DNA from: Sipunculus nudus
Lineage: Eukaryota; Annelida; Sipuncula; Golfingiida; Sipunculidae
Reading direction: 5' to 3'
Length of the DNA: 64,000 nucleotides
Assembly (NCBI GenBank): GCA_026874595.1
Contig: CM049315.1
Span: 75,404,401-75,468,400 of the forward strand
Shown here: positions 21,706 through 33,140 of the stretch, in pieces
Position numbering within the stretch: position 1 is the first letter of the stretch
How the letters are laid out: the number at the start of each line of letters is the position of its first letter
The notes under the pieces: generated by a model
Told to the model about the DNA's origin: nothing
The model's input: the letters and a program-made list of their open reading frames with translations, nothing else
Database searches by the model: none
Made by a program: the position numbers and the translations under genes

Positions 21706-22693
21706 TTAAAACCTTTTGGATGAGTGGATAAATGCATGCACAGCTGAAAATATAAAGAGGTTAGTCTCAACATTAACATTTGGTTCTCCCATTAATATAA
21801 CATTCAAAGCATATTGTTTATTTTTGCCACGAAGTGTATTAATCCTGTCGACAGGAATTACATTTAAGAGCCTCAATTTTTCAAACAAATCGTTTCTTGG
21901 GTTAAAGTAAAGGGGGCATTCAAAAAAGAAATGAAATGCATCCTCATATGCATGACCACAGGAACATTTTTGGTCGTTTAGTAAACCATGTGAGAAGAGG
22001 TCCCCTTTTAATGTACTTTATTTTTAACATAGTCTACAGTGTAATATGTTAACATGTCGTTGACCAGTATAAAAATAAGACAGTTTCTTTATCCTGTGTT
22101 TATATAATCATGATCTGAAAATTATTAATGAACCTGACTGACGTACTGAATATGGTAGCTTATTATTTGCTTGGTTGGTTGACGGGAAAAAAGAAGTCTT
22201 ATATCTGTCAGTCCTAGTTTTAGGAACTCTGAAATCTGAATGATTTCTTAGTCTACTGAATGATCTATCTGAAACGTTAACAAACCGATCGAGACACAAA
22301 TAACTTGGACACAGTCTATTTTTGCCTTTGTAGAGAAATATTAATTTTGCTCTCGACCTTCTTTCAGCCAACGTTTCCCAGCCTATTTCTTTGAGTAACT
22401 CGTTTGAATTGGTGGCCTGAATAGCACCAGTACATATCCGTGCAGCTTTATTTTGAATAGATTCCAGGGATAAAGAGTCAGTCACAGTGCAATTATGAAA
22501 AATTACATTTACATACTCTAGAACTGGCCGTATAAATGATATATACAAACATTCAAGGTAGTCTCTCCAACAGACAGTACTGGTGCAAGAGCAGTAGCGG
22601 CACCTGGCGTCTGTTGGAGAGACTAACACTCAAGGGTTTCCCGGTTCAACATGTATTCAAGATGTGACAGTAAACCAAGCCGAGTAGCAGCCT
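21706..22693 (-). pseudogene. LINE ORF2 C-terminal part
   Basis: RT thumb-side motif FIRPVLEYVNVIFHNC and QNKAARICTGAI, followed by the ORF2 C-terminus with CSCGHAYEDAFHFFFEC. Stops occur after SLIIFRS and within the linker, so the frame is not continuous. The order and spacing match LINE ORF2 proteins that end in a CxC-H-C motif. Confidence 0.82.
22559..22625. mobile_element. 67-bp foldback element inside LINE ORF
   Basis: Perfect 17-bp inverted ends (TAGTCTCTCCAACAGAC) enclose 33 bases. It is flanked by a 10-bp duplication with one mismatch (ACATTCAAGG at 22549-22558, ACACTCAAGG at 22626-22635). Both flanks encode the same LINE residues (LEC), which proves insertion. A 9-10 bp duplication is typical of Mutator-like elements. 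Confidence 0.85.
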
Positions 22694-25600
22694 TTTTAGC
22701 GAACCTGTGAGCTTATGCGATGGTGCGGCGTCGTGCGTCGTCTGTACGTTAACCATAGCTATCTCAGAAACGGCAGGAGCTAGCATCATCAAATTTTTTG
22801 CAAATAATCAGTCATCCAAAAAAAAAACTACATCGGATTTCGTTTATTTTTTTTCTAACTGCATTTACTTAGATTTTATAGTGAAAAAGCTAAAAAAAGC
22901 TTTAAAAATCTTCTTCTCTGAAACTGTCCAGCCAAATTGTCCAATATTTCACAGAAATGATCCCTGGAACAATCTTTCTCAAGTTTGTCCGAATGGTTCC
23001 AGTTCGGAGATTTTTGGCCGAGTTACAGGAGGTTGAATTTTGTTAACTGTGCAAAAAAGCATATTAAAATTTAAATCTCAGAAACGGCTTGAGCTATCAT
23101 CACCAAATTTTATGTCAATGTTGGTCACATAGGTTATATCTGAAATTGAGGTATTGGTGGCGCCACCTGCATCGGCCTTTTTTGTACGGGGTCATCAGTG
23201 CCTGTATCACACTGAGGGCTACAAAAAACTTCTTCTCTGAAACCATGTGGCCAAAATGTTTAATATCGCACAGAAATAATCCTAGGCTAGTGCTTTCTGA
23301 AGTTTGTTCAAATTATCTCTTTTCAGTGACTTTTGGCTAAGTTATGGGAAGCTGAATTTAGTCATATGCCATAACAGCCGATTTTAGCTCAGTGGCTACA
23401 AAGATCTTCTTCTCAAAAACCACTGGGCCAAATTCTTATATCTCACACATTAACTATCCTAAGATGTTGATAATTCAAGTTTGTTCAAATGGTTTTGGTT
23501 CAGTGCTTTTGGCTGAGTTACGGGAAGCTGAACTTAGCCAGTTTGCTGTATCTTCCTATATGAGTTATAAACCTGCGAAACGTTTTTCGACTGATGCCAC
23601 TGAAGCCAGTTTGTTAAATATCTTACAAGAATAATCCCTACAATAATTCTTTTAATAATTGTCATTAATGGTTCCACATGAATGATTTTTGGCTGAATTA
23701 TGGAGATTGAATTGAGTCATTTTATCATATATGTTAGCTGTGCTATGCTGTTACATCTAGCCTGGCACCTGTTTATCAGCATCTATTACATCATGCCACT
23801 AGACATTTAGATTTCAGGTTATCTTTGGTTAATATTGACATGAAAGTTTTTTTAAAAGCTTTTAAAAAATTTAGATCGATGATTTCTGTTATTCATCATA
23901 CCAGGCAATGTTACAATCATAAATATTCAGCTCTCTGTGGCTATATAAAGACAACTGTAAGTGGATTATAAATTATTGGTATCCTTACTCAACTTAATTC
24001 AAGAATTGGCCATCAATGAGATATATCTGTATTATAATTTTGCATTCAATATGCATCTGTAATAATTTTACATATATTCCTGATTTCTTTTTTTATAAAA
24101 AGTCAGCTGAAAAGCATTTTGCATTGGGAAAATAAATTTCAAAGTTATTTCTAGTAGGGACCACTTTTGTGTACAGATGGCAGCACTTGGTTTACCATTG
24201 GCAGATTGCCAGTGAGTGCCTTGATGTTGGCCATTAGCCAAGATGATGTCAGCTCTATAAATAGTTCTGGCATAGTGCCAGGATTGGAAGACATGCAGCC
24301 AGGTATAGGTCAAGAGTTCACTCAGTGCAGTAGCTGCATTCTATTTATACCTTTGGCAGACTGCCAACTGTGTCAGATTATGCAACAGGTCAAGAGTTCA
24401 CTCAGTGCAGCCAGGTTCAGGTCAAAAGTTCACTCAGTCTGGCCAGGTGCAGGTCAAGAGTTCACTCAGTGCAGTAGCTTGAGGCAGCAATTTGTCACAG
24501 GTCACTCGGGGGCAACTGCCTTACTCACCTAAGCCTTGTCAGCCAAGAGCATCAAACTCTGGGGAAGTTTGATGTATTGGACTGATATTTAGACCTGTCA
24601 ATGCGTCTTTGATGGTATTCTCATTTACAAGACAGGTGGTGCCACTTACATTGACTTTTGCAGTGTATGCGCCTGCTTATTTCTACAGAGGAAATTGATA
24701 CATCAGCCTAAAATTGGGCATGTTTATACATATCGGGTAGCTTTATAGTGTACAAGACTGGTGGCGCCAATTACAATAATTTTTGCATAGTGTATGTCCC
24801 TGCTTATTTCACAGGAGGGGTTTGACATATCAGACTGACATTGGGCATATTTATATATCTCTTTGTTGTATATAAGACTGGTGGTGCCAGCTACAATCAT
24901 TGTATCCGCCAAAACAGAGTTTTGCGGATACTAGTAAGTTTTCAGTCGGACGACGATGCTGCCGCCATCGCCGCATAGGTTTCCGGAGAACTCCTCCATA
25001 ACTACTGGGCAGAATTTTTCAAAATTCAGAATCATGATCGGTCACATGTGAACTGCTGCGCCCTAATTTTTTGGTGACTTCTGACTTTTCCTCTCTGCCC
25101 AGCGTCCATTTGTGCGTCTGTTTCCACACATAAACCCACATATCTCGGGAACCGTTTGACCGATAAGGCTTAAGATTTTGCACAAATGTAGCCCTTGGAA
25201 AGCCTTATAACATACACTAAAAATGGTGGTGCCACCTGCAACCATTTTTGCACAGCGTCCATCTGTTCATCTGCCTTGGGATAAAAACACTCATATCTCT
25301 GCATTGGTTGGACTATTCCATCTGAAATTTTGCATGTGTATACATCCTGGACAGCTTTCTTGATTTTATGACAGGTGGCACCACCTACATTCACATTTAA
25401 GCTGCAGATATCCAAGCTCATATCTCGGGAACTGTTTGACCAGTTTGGTCAAAATTTTGCATGTGTATAGATCTCCCATAGGTCTTTATCATACGCAAAA
25501 CTGGTGGTGCCACCTGCAACCATTTCTGCACAGCGTCCATCTGTTCATCTGCCTTGGGATAAAATCACTCTCTTTACTCATCCACCTGATATTTTGCAGG

Positions 25601-26826
25601 TTTATACATCCTTGACAGCTTTCTTGATTTTATGACAGGTGGCGCCACCTAAATTCAAAATTACGCTGCAGACATCCAAGCTCATATCTCAGGAACCATT
25701 TGACTGATTGGGCAAAAATTTTGCATGTTTATAGATCTCACATAGGTCTTTCTCATACGCAAAAGCAGTGGCGCCACCTGCAATCATTTTTGCACAGCGT
25801 CCTTCTTTTTGTTTGCCGTGGGATAAAATCACTCATATATCGGCAGAAGTTTGACATATCTGCCTAAATTTTGCAGGTTTATACATCTTGGATAGCTTTC
25901 TGGATTTTGTGGCAGGTGGCGCCACCTACATTTATGTATACGCTGCAGACATTCAGGCTTATATCTCAGGACTGGTTTGACATATCCCCCTGGAATTTTG
26001 CATGTGTATAGATCTCACATAGCTCTTAATCATATACAAAATTGGTGGGGCCACCTGCCACCATTTTTGCACAGCTTCTGTCTGTTTGTCTGCTGTGGGC
26101 TAAAAACGCTCATATCTCAGTAGTGGTGTGACTTATCTGCCTAAAATTTTGCAGGTTTATACATCTTGGATAGCTTTCTGGATTTTGTGGGAGATGGCGC
26201 CACCTATATTTATGTATATGCTGTACACATTCAGGCTTATATATCAGGACTGGTTTGACATATCCCCCTGAAATTTTGCATGTGTATAGATCTCACATAT
26301 CTCTTAATCATACACAAAATTGGTGGCGCTACCTGCCACTAGTGTTGAACAGTGTCTGTCTGTTTGTCTGCTGTGGGCTAAAATCACTCATATCTCAGTA
26401 GTGGTTTGACTTATCTGCCTAAAATTATGCATGTTTATACATCTTGGACAGCTTTCTGGATTTTGTGGTAGGTGGCGCAACCTACATACACATTTCAGCT
26501 GCAAACATCCAGGCTATTATGCAACACACCTCACTCTATTTCCCCTTGTCACTCAATCCATGCCTCACTTCACCTTTTCCACTCTGATTTGGGAGGATAC
26601 ACGTAGTCGCTTGTTGACTACCCATATTCTAGTTTTTGTGTTGTGTGCACCCATGCCAGAATTGCGGCAGTGATGTTCATTTAATTGTTTCTTGTTCTAA
26701 GTGTTTAGTACTTGCATTGTTAATATACATGTTACACATGTTCTTGAAAAGTAATGGTCCAGCACTGAAGCATTATACCTGGTGTAATCTCATTGCACAG
26801 GTTCGCATTAGGCCTGTAGGCCTTGT
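22693..26826 (+). mobile_element. 4.1 kb composite non-autonomous element, copy A
   Basis: The left end TTTTTAGCGAACCTGTGAGC and right end GCACAGGTTCGCATTAGG contain subterminal inverted repeats (GCGAACCTGTG at 22699-22709, its complement at 26796-26806). A short AGGCC/GGCCT hairpin at 26810-26823 precedes the terminal CTTGTT. Inside is a left module with degenerate cassettes, ~33-bp tandem units (GGTCAAGAGTTCACTCAGTG, about 24380-24480), and a second element of family D (24900-26637) made of ~280-bp tandem units. There is no coding capacity. The architecture resembles Helitron-like/Helentron non-autonomous elements with tandem cores. Insertion into the LINE coding region is direct evidence of mobility. 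Confidence 0.75.
24900..26637 (+). repeat. Family D module with ~280-bp tandem units (in copy A)
   Basis: Begins with a hairpin at 24902-24931 (arms GTATCCGC and AAAAC / GTTTTGCGGATAC) and ends near a decayed copy of the same arm at about 26595. About five and a half units each hold CACAGCGTCCATCTG, CTCATATCTC..GAACC, ATTTTGCATGTGTATA and two GGTGGCGCCACCT-type palindromes. An independent copy of this module lies at 60037. Confidence 0.8.
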
Positions 26827-27099
26827 TATGTATTTTCTGTATATGTCTTGACCAGTTCATATTTTTTTTGTTAATGTAATACCAAGGTATGAATGCTCGT
26901 TTACATTCTCAATCGGATATGACTTAAATAATAGCCTAGGTGGATCAATACCGTTAGATTTAAAAGAGAATAAGAATGACATGGCCACAGTTTTAGTCGG
27001 ATTAAAAGTCACGTGCCACTTTTGAGCCCAGTCTGCCAATGTTTCCAGGTCATCATTCAATATTCGGGCCGAATACGTCTTTAATGAATGACCATACAT

Positions 27100-27254
27100 G
27101 TTATTCAGTGTGCATCCACTCTGGGTTTTTTAACTCAAAATTACCTTGAACATTATACCCCGATGAAATTCTTTTAGAAAAATTACCAAGAGAACAAGTA
27201 TTTATTTTTCTCTTTTGTGGTACAGCGCACATGTGCCACCAGCTTTGGCCTAAT
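27100..27254. other. Short unassigned stretch
   Basis: Lies between the LINE 5' truncation and the TIR element. Nothing recognised. Confidence 0.5.
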
Positions 27255-27930
27255 GCCCAAAACACACTAACCCGCGCGTCACGCGCAGATTGGATGGTAT
27301 TAACCAAGCACCCATTGTATTTTTTGTTTATCTTTGTAAAAATAGCAAATTTGATAATCAGCATTGGTTTAATTTATGACACAAATATGAATCTGTGAGT
27401 GACCAAACATGTCTATATATGACAGAACTCAGTCTCTATTCTTAACGATATTTATATATTTGTGTTGGTTTGTTGCACGTTTTCTATCCAGATACAAATC
27501 AATAATTATAGTTCAATGAATTATAACAAACGTTTTACCCGCGAATGCCAGTGCTTGGGAGGGAAAACAAAGACACTCTTTGGGGAAACCCTCTCATTAG
27601 TTATGTCATTATTAGAAATCCCCAAGCGGCAAGCGCGCGTAAGCGTCAAAAATGGCTCCAAGAGCGATCGCTGACGCTTGACGCGCCCGTTTTCATTGAT
27701 AAATAAAAAGGAGCGACTTTTTCTAGATATGACGCTTGACGGTGGCGGCCTCTCGCGGCTCTCAGCTTGGCTTGGTGTGGCATCGCGTCTGTTGGCCCAG
27801 AGAACGTTCTTAAGAAGCGCACAGGGCTGAGGTCTTGATCACAGCAACCTGTAGCCGCTCGACGAGCGCAAACTTCTTCTGCTGCTGCTTGACGCGTAAC
27901 GCTTGACACGCGCGTTAGTGTGTTTTGGGC
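27255..27930. mobile_element. Non-autonomous TIR transposon
   Basis: Terminal inverted repeats of about 30 bases: GCCCAAAACACACTAACCCG at the left, and GCCCAAAACACACTAACGCG read from the right end. The interior is CpG-rich with repeated GACGCTTGACGCG-like strings. No clear target duplication. The open frame at 27646-27939 on the minus strand is a by-product of the GC-rich inside. Related AAAACACACT ends occur near 43006 and 43085. Confidence 0.7.
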
Positions 27931-28241
27931 TCTATACATCCAGTTTAGTGAATCACGTCGCTTTCATCCCGTGACTAAGTGCCCCTCGGCCAACTGCACA
28001 TTATGCAGCCAACTGATAAAGATGCGCTAGGCCAAGAAAAATCGTAAAAAAAGGGGTCGTGATGGGGGAATTGGCATCTACAGTCAAAATGCAGTCAAGG
28101 AATCAATATTTTCCATAAATGTGTTATTAGTTATTGAATTAAAATATGAAAAAAAATACATGTCGAAGTTCAGGCCTTCACTCAAATTTGCCACACTTTG
28201 AAGTAATAATGAGTCCTTGTTTATAATACAGTTTTTTTTTC
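27931..28241. other. Unassigned stretch left of the Gypsy element
   Basis: No coding signal, RNA gene or repeat recognised. Confidence 0.5.
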
Positions 28242-28738
28242 TGTATTACAGGCTGATTGTACAGAGCACACATCTTGTAGCTAGCATGACTGGCTGACTA
28301 ACCACTACTTGATGTAGTGTGTACCTACTCTTAGTATAGATAATGTAGTTCCTAATATAATCATAATCTAATATTACAACATCTCCCCTTCTCAAGCTAA
28401 ATAAAAAAGGATAAAATATTTTACCTTTTGATAACTAATGGAACTACCAAGAACATTAAATGAAACATATAAACTGAAGGTGTATTTTAATTTTTCTTAC
28501 TCTTACTTTCAGTATCTGGTGTAATGTGTATATCTTAATATTGATCTTTGATTACCCATGTATAGGATATGGATTATATGTAAGTAGCAACTACACATTC
28601 AATGAGTGTTTCTATATTGGTTATATGGTGAAATCTATTCTACTCTAAATCTAGTAAATATCTTCTTGTGTAGATCTAACTATCTGGTCTATCTCTGTTT
28701 GGTGGTTTTACTACTCTCCCATATCTTGTTCTCACTCC

Positions 28739-29840
28739 TCAATTGTGCTGCCCATTATCTCTGTTTGTTTGATTTTGTTGGTCTTCGAACGTTACTCTTT
28801 TATGGGAAGATGGAGACACGGTTGTGTGTTGATCTTCACTGACTGTTCTTAATGCCGATCTGTTGCGTCGTAGTGATCCTCCATCTGGTGTAGATACAAT
28901 GTACGATCGTGGTGTACTTAGAACTTTCTGCACCTGGGCAGGGTGCCATGTTTCACTGTTATTGTTGAAAACTCGTACATTCTGCCCTTCGTGAAGAGGT
29001 GTTAGTTCACGTCTGACATGATTATTATACTGATCCTTCATCATCTGCCTCTTCTCCTGTAGTCTTTCAAAATGTGTCCCTTGCTTTGTTAGCGAAGTGG
29101 ATATATTACATGGCAGTGTTGTGCGAACTTGTCTACCAAACATGATTTCCGCTGGTGATGGCAAAGTGGAATAAATAGGTGTGGCTCTTAGATGTAATAG
29201 AGCTATATCAATATCTTTTCGCTCTTTTTGGCATTTCTTCATTATCGCTTTAACAGTCTGTACCATTCTTTCGGCCATGCCATTGGCCTGTGGATATCGT
29301 GGTGATGATGTAACATGACTAATGTTCCACTTTTGGCACATCTGTTGGAATGGTTGGCCTATAAACTGAGGTCCATTATCTGAGACTATCTCTGTGGGTG
29401 CTCCTAAAAGTGCAAATGTTTCTGATGTTAATTTTGCAATAGCATGACTAGTGGTACTAGTGAGCTTGTAGACAACTGGATATTTTGAATGATATTATGT
29501 GATCAACAAGTATGATGTGTTGTCTATTTAAAAAATATCAGTACCAAGCTTTATCCATGGGGTGGTAGGTATCTCATGGGGTATTAGAGGTTCTTTTTCC
29601 TGTTTTGGGTCCTTGCACGGACTCTCTCGCAAGGCGTCTTGTTTTCTCTACTCCCATATGGGAAGCATGCAGCTGGTGCAGGATATCATCCTGGAGTGTT
29701 TTGGGGATAAGGGTTTGGCGACCTTTAAATATTACACCTTGTGATAATCCTAATTCATCCCGGTATGACCAGAACTGTCTGAGTTTTTTAGGAACTTCTT
29801 TTATAGTTTCTGGCCATCCATGCGTTATTAGCTTCGTCAA
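28739..29840 (-). pseudogene. Gypsy integrase
   Basis: The N-terminal HH half is LHASHMGVEKTRRLARE (about 29660); the CC half is lost or out of frame. The core follows with a GTDIF-type first Asp (about 29545), IVSDNGPQFIG (second Asp, about 29375) and NGMAERMVQ (Glu, about 29270). The C-terminal part has GQNVRVFNNNSETWHPAQVQ. At least two frame breaks. Confidence 0.87.
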
Positions 29841-29845
29841 GGTAC

Positions 29846-30495
29846 TTAGTACAGTGCCTCTTGTTTAGCACTACCAAAATTGATCAAGTCGAAATGAGTG
29901 TCAATATCGCTACAGTAGATGCCATCCACTCGAAGGTCATGTGGAACTTCGTCATCATTGTCTGGATTTGGCAAGCGACTGAGGGTATCTGACAAAACCA
30001 TGTTGCTCCCAGGCTTATATTCCAGATTGAAGTTATATCCTTGGATTTTGATCAGTAACCTTTGTAGCCTTGGTGGAGCGCTGGTCAAGGGTTTGTCCCA
30101 TAACATCAGGAATGGTTTGTGGTCGGTCTGGACTGTGAAGCTCTGACCATACAGATAGGTGTGAAATCTGGTGATGCCAAAAACTAGAGCCAGGGTCTCT
30201 CTTTCTATGTTAGAATAATTGCTTTGTGTGACTGAGAGGCTTTTGGACGCCACAGGTTTGTTGTTTTGGAGTAAACATGCTCCTAATCCTTTCTGAGAGG
30301 CATCAACTTCTAATGTAGTTGGCAATTCGGGGTTGTAATATTGCAGGCTATTTTGGGCTGCGACAGACATTTTAGCGACTCAAATGCAAGTTGGTGATCA
30401 TCTTGCCAGAGAAATGGTACGTCTTTCTTCAGTATGTCTCTCAGTGGCGCTGCTTTATTGGCAAAGTTGGCAATGTGGGGTGACATATAGGTCAT
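29846..30495 (-). pseudogene. Gypsy RNase H and tether
   Basis: SPHIANFANKAAPLRDILKK is the usual tether. EVDASQKGLGACL gives the first catalytic Asp, then SNIERETLALVFGITRFHTY and VQTDHKPF follow. The block ends LEYKPGSNMVLSDTLSRLP, as in most Gypsy elements. A one-base frame change lies at about 30360. Confidence 0.9.
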
Positions 30496-31240
30496 AACCC
30501 AAGAAACCTCTGTAAATCATCTTTGTCCTGAGGTGTTGGCGTGGCTTGTATGTCTTCAACTTTCTTCTCGTCTGGTTTTATGCCTTCATTGGAGTATACA
30601 GATCCAAAGAAAATGATCTTGTTTGACTTGATGGTGCATTTGCTGCTATTGAAGACTAATCCTTCATTTCTTGCTGTTTCTAACAGTCTGATGAGGTTCC
30701 GGTCATGTTCCTCTTCGGTTTCGCCAAATACAGCTACATCATCTGCTATTCCAACACATCCTGGTACCTGTTCTAGGATGTTGTCCATTCTTTGTTGGAA
30801 AATGTCTTGGCTAACTGATAATCCGAATGGTAATCTGGTAAAACTCATTCGCCCAAATGGTGTACGGAAAGTTGTCAGTTCTTGAGATTCTTCTGCAAGA
30901 TGAACAGACCACTATCCGGCTTTAGCATCAAGTTTAGAGAAAAATTGTGCTTTTGAGAATGCTGGATTTAGCTCTCCTAGTGTAGGAATTTTATGCGGGC
31001 ATCGCTTCAGGTTTTGATTCAGCCTTTTAGGGTCTAGACATATCCTTAGGAAGCCATCTTTCTTTATGCTGATAGCAAGTGAGTTGCACCAGTCTGTGTG
31101 TCCAGTGACCTTTCTGATGACACCTTGTTCTTCCATATGCTGGAGTTCTTCTTGCAGTTTTGATTTTATGTGAATGCTACACTTGCATGGTGGATCGATT
31201 GATGGTCTGGCATCCTCTTTTAGATGTAATTTAGCTGGCT
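30492..31240 (-). pseudogene. Gypsy reverse transcriptase
   Basis: Pieces in two frames: EEQGVIRKVTGHTDWCNSLA and RICLDPKRLNQNLKR (31136-30912), then FTRLPFGLSVSQDIFQQRMD and GIADDVAVFG (30848-30492). The catalytic box is ADD rather than the common YVDD or YIDD; similar variants occur in this clade. RFLGL marks the end of the RT and the connection. Confidence 0.87.
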
Positions 31241-32638
31241 TACAATGTTGTCTAACTGGTCTGGGTATAAAGCTTTCAGGTCTTGAACTGATCTTATCTT
31301 AGGTACAGTGATGGTTTCTGGTATTGTGGTACTGCTCAGATGTTTGGTTTCAATAGCATGGATCGTTACAACATCAAACTGTTCACAGGCAGGTAATCCT
31401 ATGACTGCTGGTCCAGGAACATCAACAACAAAGAATTTCTGTTTTGACCATTCAGATTGTTTGTATCTACATAGCAGATCTAGTGTCCCTTTACAGCTGA
31501 TTTCTGTGCAATTGTACGCTGTGAGTGATGATTTTGATGGTTGAATTAGACCTGTCCACTCTTGTTTTGGATACATGTTTTGCACAATCCGGAGAGGCAA
31601 AGTGTTGCCACTTGCACCGGTGTCGACTTTTAGCTTCAGGAAATGTGATCCCATCTTTTCAGGGCATACTATGTCAAGGGCAATAAATGCTTCATCTCTG
31701 TATGATTCACTTTTAACACCGTCTATTGTGATCATGCTAAACGTTTGTTGGTATTGCTCATCTAGTTGTTCTGAGTAATCTACGCTTTGTTCTTGCATGA
31801 TATGGACCGATCTGTGGCTGTTGTTGTATGAACTTTGCCTTCTTGGGCTTTGTCTTCTCCATGGTCTTTTGTTTCCCTGATAAGGACTCCTAGGACGACC
31901 TCTTTGCTGACTGTTGGGGTGTGGAGATACAGGTCGTAAATTTCGTCTAGTTTTGCGGCACAATTTTACCCAGTGGCCTTGGGCACCACAACCTTTGCAT
32001 GTATCATTGTATGCAGGGCATCTTCGTGGTGGATGGGTTAAACCACAATTTCCACATGGTTTTTGGTGGCGTTTTATCTCTGAAACAGAGACATTACCTT
32101 CAAGGTTACGGAGACTATCTTGACCTGCAGCTACTGCCTCATATTGGCGACCATCTTTCTTTAGTTCTTCTGTTGTGTATTCAGGTGGTTTATCTAACAG
32201 GTCTTTCTGGAAACTCTCAAATGGAGTGGATGCTATTACTAATTCTATGATTCTGTCCCTGCATTCTGATTCTGTAAAATTACATTCCTTTGCTTTGGTG
32301 TTACATCTGTTTACAAACTCATCAATGGTTTCATTTCTATTCTGCCTGAACCTCATTATCTCCATTCTATGAATTCTGAAATTCACTTTCACTTTCAACT
32401 GGGTTTCAAATAATTCCCATATTTTTTCTGGATCTTTTTTCTCAGATTCTGTCAAACTAGATGCATTTATTCTCTTAAGCCCTTCACTGCCTAAAGCAAT
32501 CTGCATTTTTGTAGCTTTTTTTTCATTATCTGTTACCTCACGGTCTTTAAAGAACAATTCCATTTTTTGTCTGAACAGCTTAAACTCACTGGCAATATCT
32601 GCATCATCCTAATTCATCTCAGGGTATTTATGAGCCAT
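31220..32638 (-). pseudogene. Gypsy gag-protease
   Basis: ATG at 32638, then a TAG as codon 10, after which the frame stays open to 31220. The gag part has MRFRQNRNETIDEFVNRCNT, a common retrotransposon gag helix. Two Cys clusters follow: CGNCGLTHPPRRCP, then a CX2CX4HX4C knuckle (CKGCGAQGHWVKLC). A Ser/Arg/Gln-rich linker leads to the protease active site KVDTGASGNTLPL near 31620. The frame ends in a stop where the RT frame should begin, so about one base has been lost or gained near 31240. Confidence 0.85.
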
Positions 32639-33140
32639 GATTCTACTTTATATTCAGATTCCAACTATCACTGAGATTAAACTAGTATACAATATGAACA
32701 GAAATATGATAAGATGTTTTGCAACTGCATATATCAATCATGATTTGACATGCATATTCAAAGAATGGAACAGAACACAAGTCTCTTGATTAAAGTCACT
32801 GTATATAGAATGTTCTTGGCTTGCAGTATCAGAGTTCTGTGTAAAATGAGTTCATTTTCAAGAAATGTTCCATTAAGCTCTGGTAGTAAATACTCACTTC
32901 AATTGTCAATTAACTAGTGCAGGATAAATAGTCTTGTTTTGCTAATCTGGCTCTGGTAATCCACTGATTGCAGTTAGAAAAGTTTATCATTGTTCTTAGT
33001 CACCATTATTAACCATCCATTGGCTTTGTTTTGGGTAGTGGTAATCCCCTTTGAATGAACAGAGTTCTGGTGTTTATGTTATCTAAAGTCAGTCTTCCGT
33101 TTTTCAAGGACACAGCTCCTTGACAATATTGTTAACACTC
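32639..33140. other. Leader-side stretch of the Gypsy element, no LTR seen
   Basis: It should hold the primer binding site and 5' LTR, but no copy of the 28242-28381 sequence is present. Either the leader is long and the 5' LTR was lost where the tandem repeats begin, or the ends have diverged beyond recognition by eye. Confidence 0.4.

Larger units (their letters stand above)
21640..27099 (-). mobile_element. LINE (non-LTR) retrotransposon, 5'-truncated and split
   Basis: Minus-strand pieces form the C-terminal half of a jockey/CR1-like ORF2. First comes ILNDDLETLADWAQKWHVTF with SYLGITLTKK (27099-26857), then the frame NWSRHIQKIHNKA up to about 26826. It resumes at about 22693 with KKAATRLGLLSHLEYMLNRE, then YISFIRPVLEYVNVIFHNC, AARICTGAI and a C-terminal SCGHAYEDAFHFFFECPLY zinc-knuckle-like end (about 21970-21900). 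The two halves are separated by a 4.1 kb repeat inserted inside the coding sequence. A 67-bp foldback interrupts it again. Frameshifts and stops make it a dead copy. Confidence 0.85.
28242..32638 (-). mobile_element. Ty3/Gypsy LTR retrotransposon, decayed
   Basis: Minus-strand gag with zinc knuckle, aspartic protease, RT, RNase H and integrase lie in the standard Ty3/Gypsy order, in several frames. A purine-rich GAGAAGGGGAGATGT tract (28396-28382) is followed by TGTTGTAATATTAG, the likely start of a short 3' LTR (about 28381-28242, ending in TAATACA). No matching 5' LTR was found upstream of gag. An in-frame TAG at codon 10 of gag and frame changes in pol make it non-functional. It lies in the intergenic region. 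The style of RT and integrase resembles K02A2.6-type elements. Confidence 0.88.

Noticed and set aside
25063-25421. Repeated minus-strand frames with KWLQVAPP and VGGATCHK phrases in families A, B and D
   Set aside because: They are translations of the tandem repeat units, recur in several frames with stops, and look like no known domain. The repetition is at DNA level.
27646-27939. 97-residue minus-strand frame
   Set aside because: It is the GC-rich interior of a TIR element and has no recognisable protein feature.
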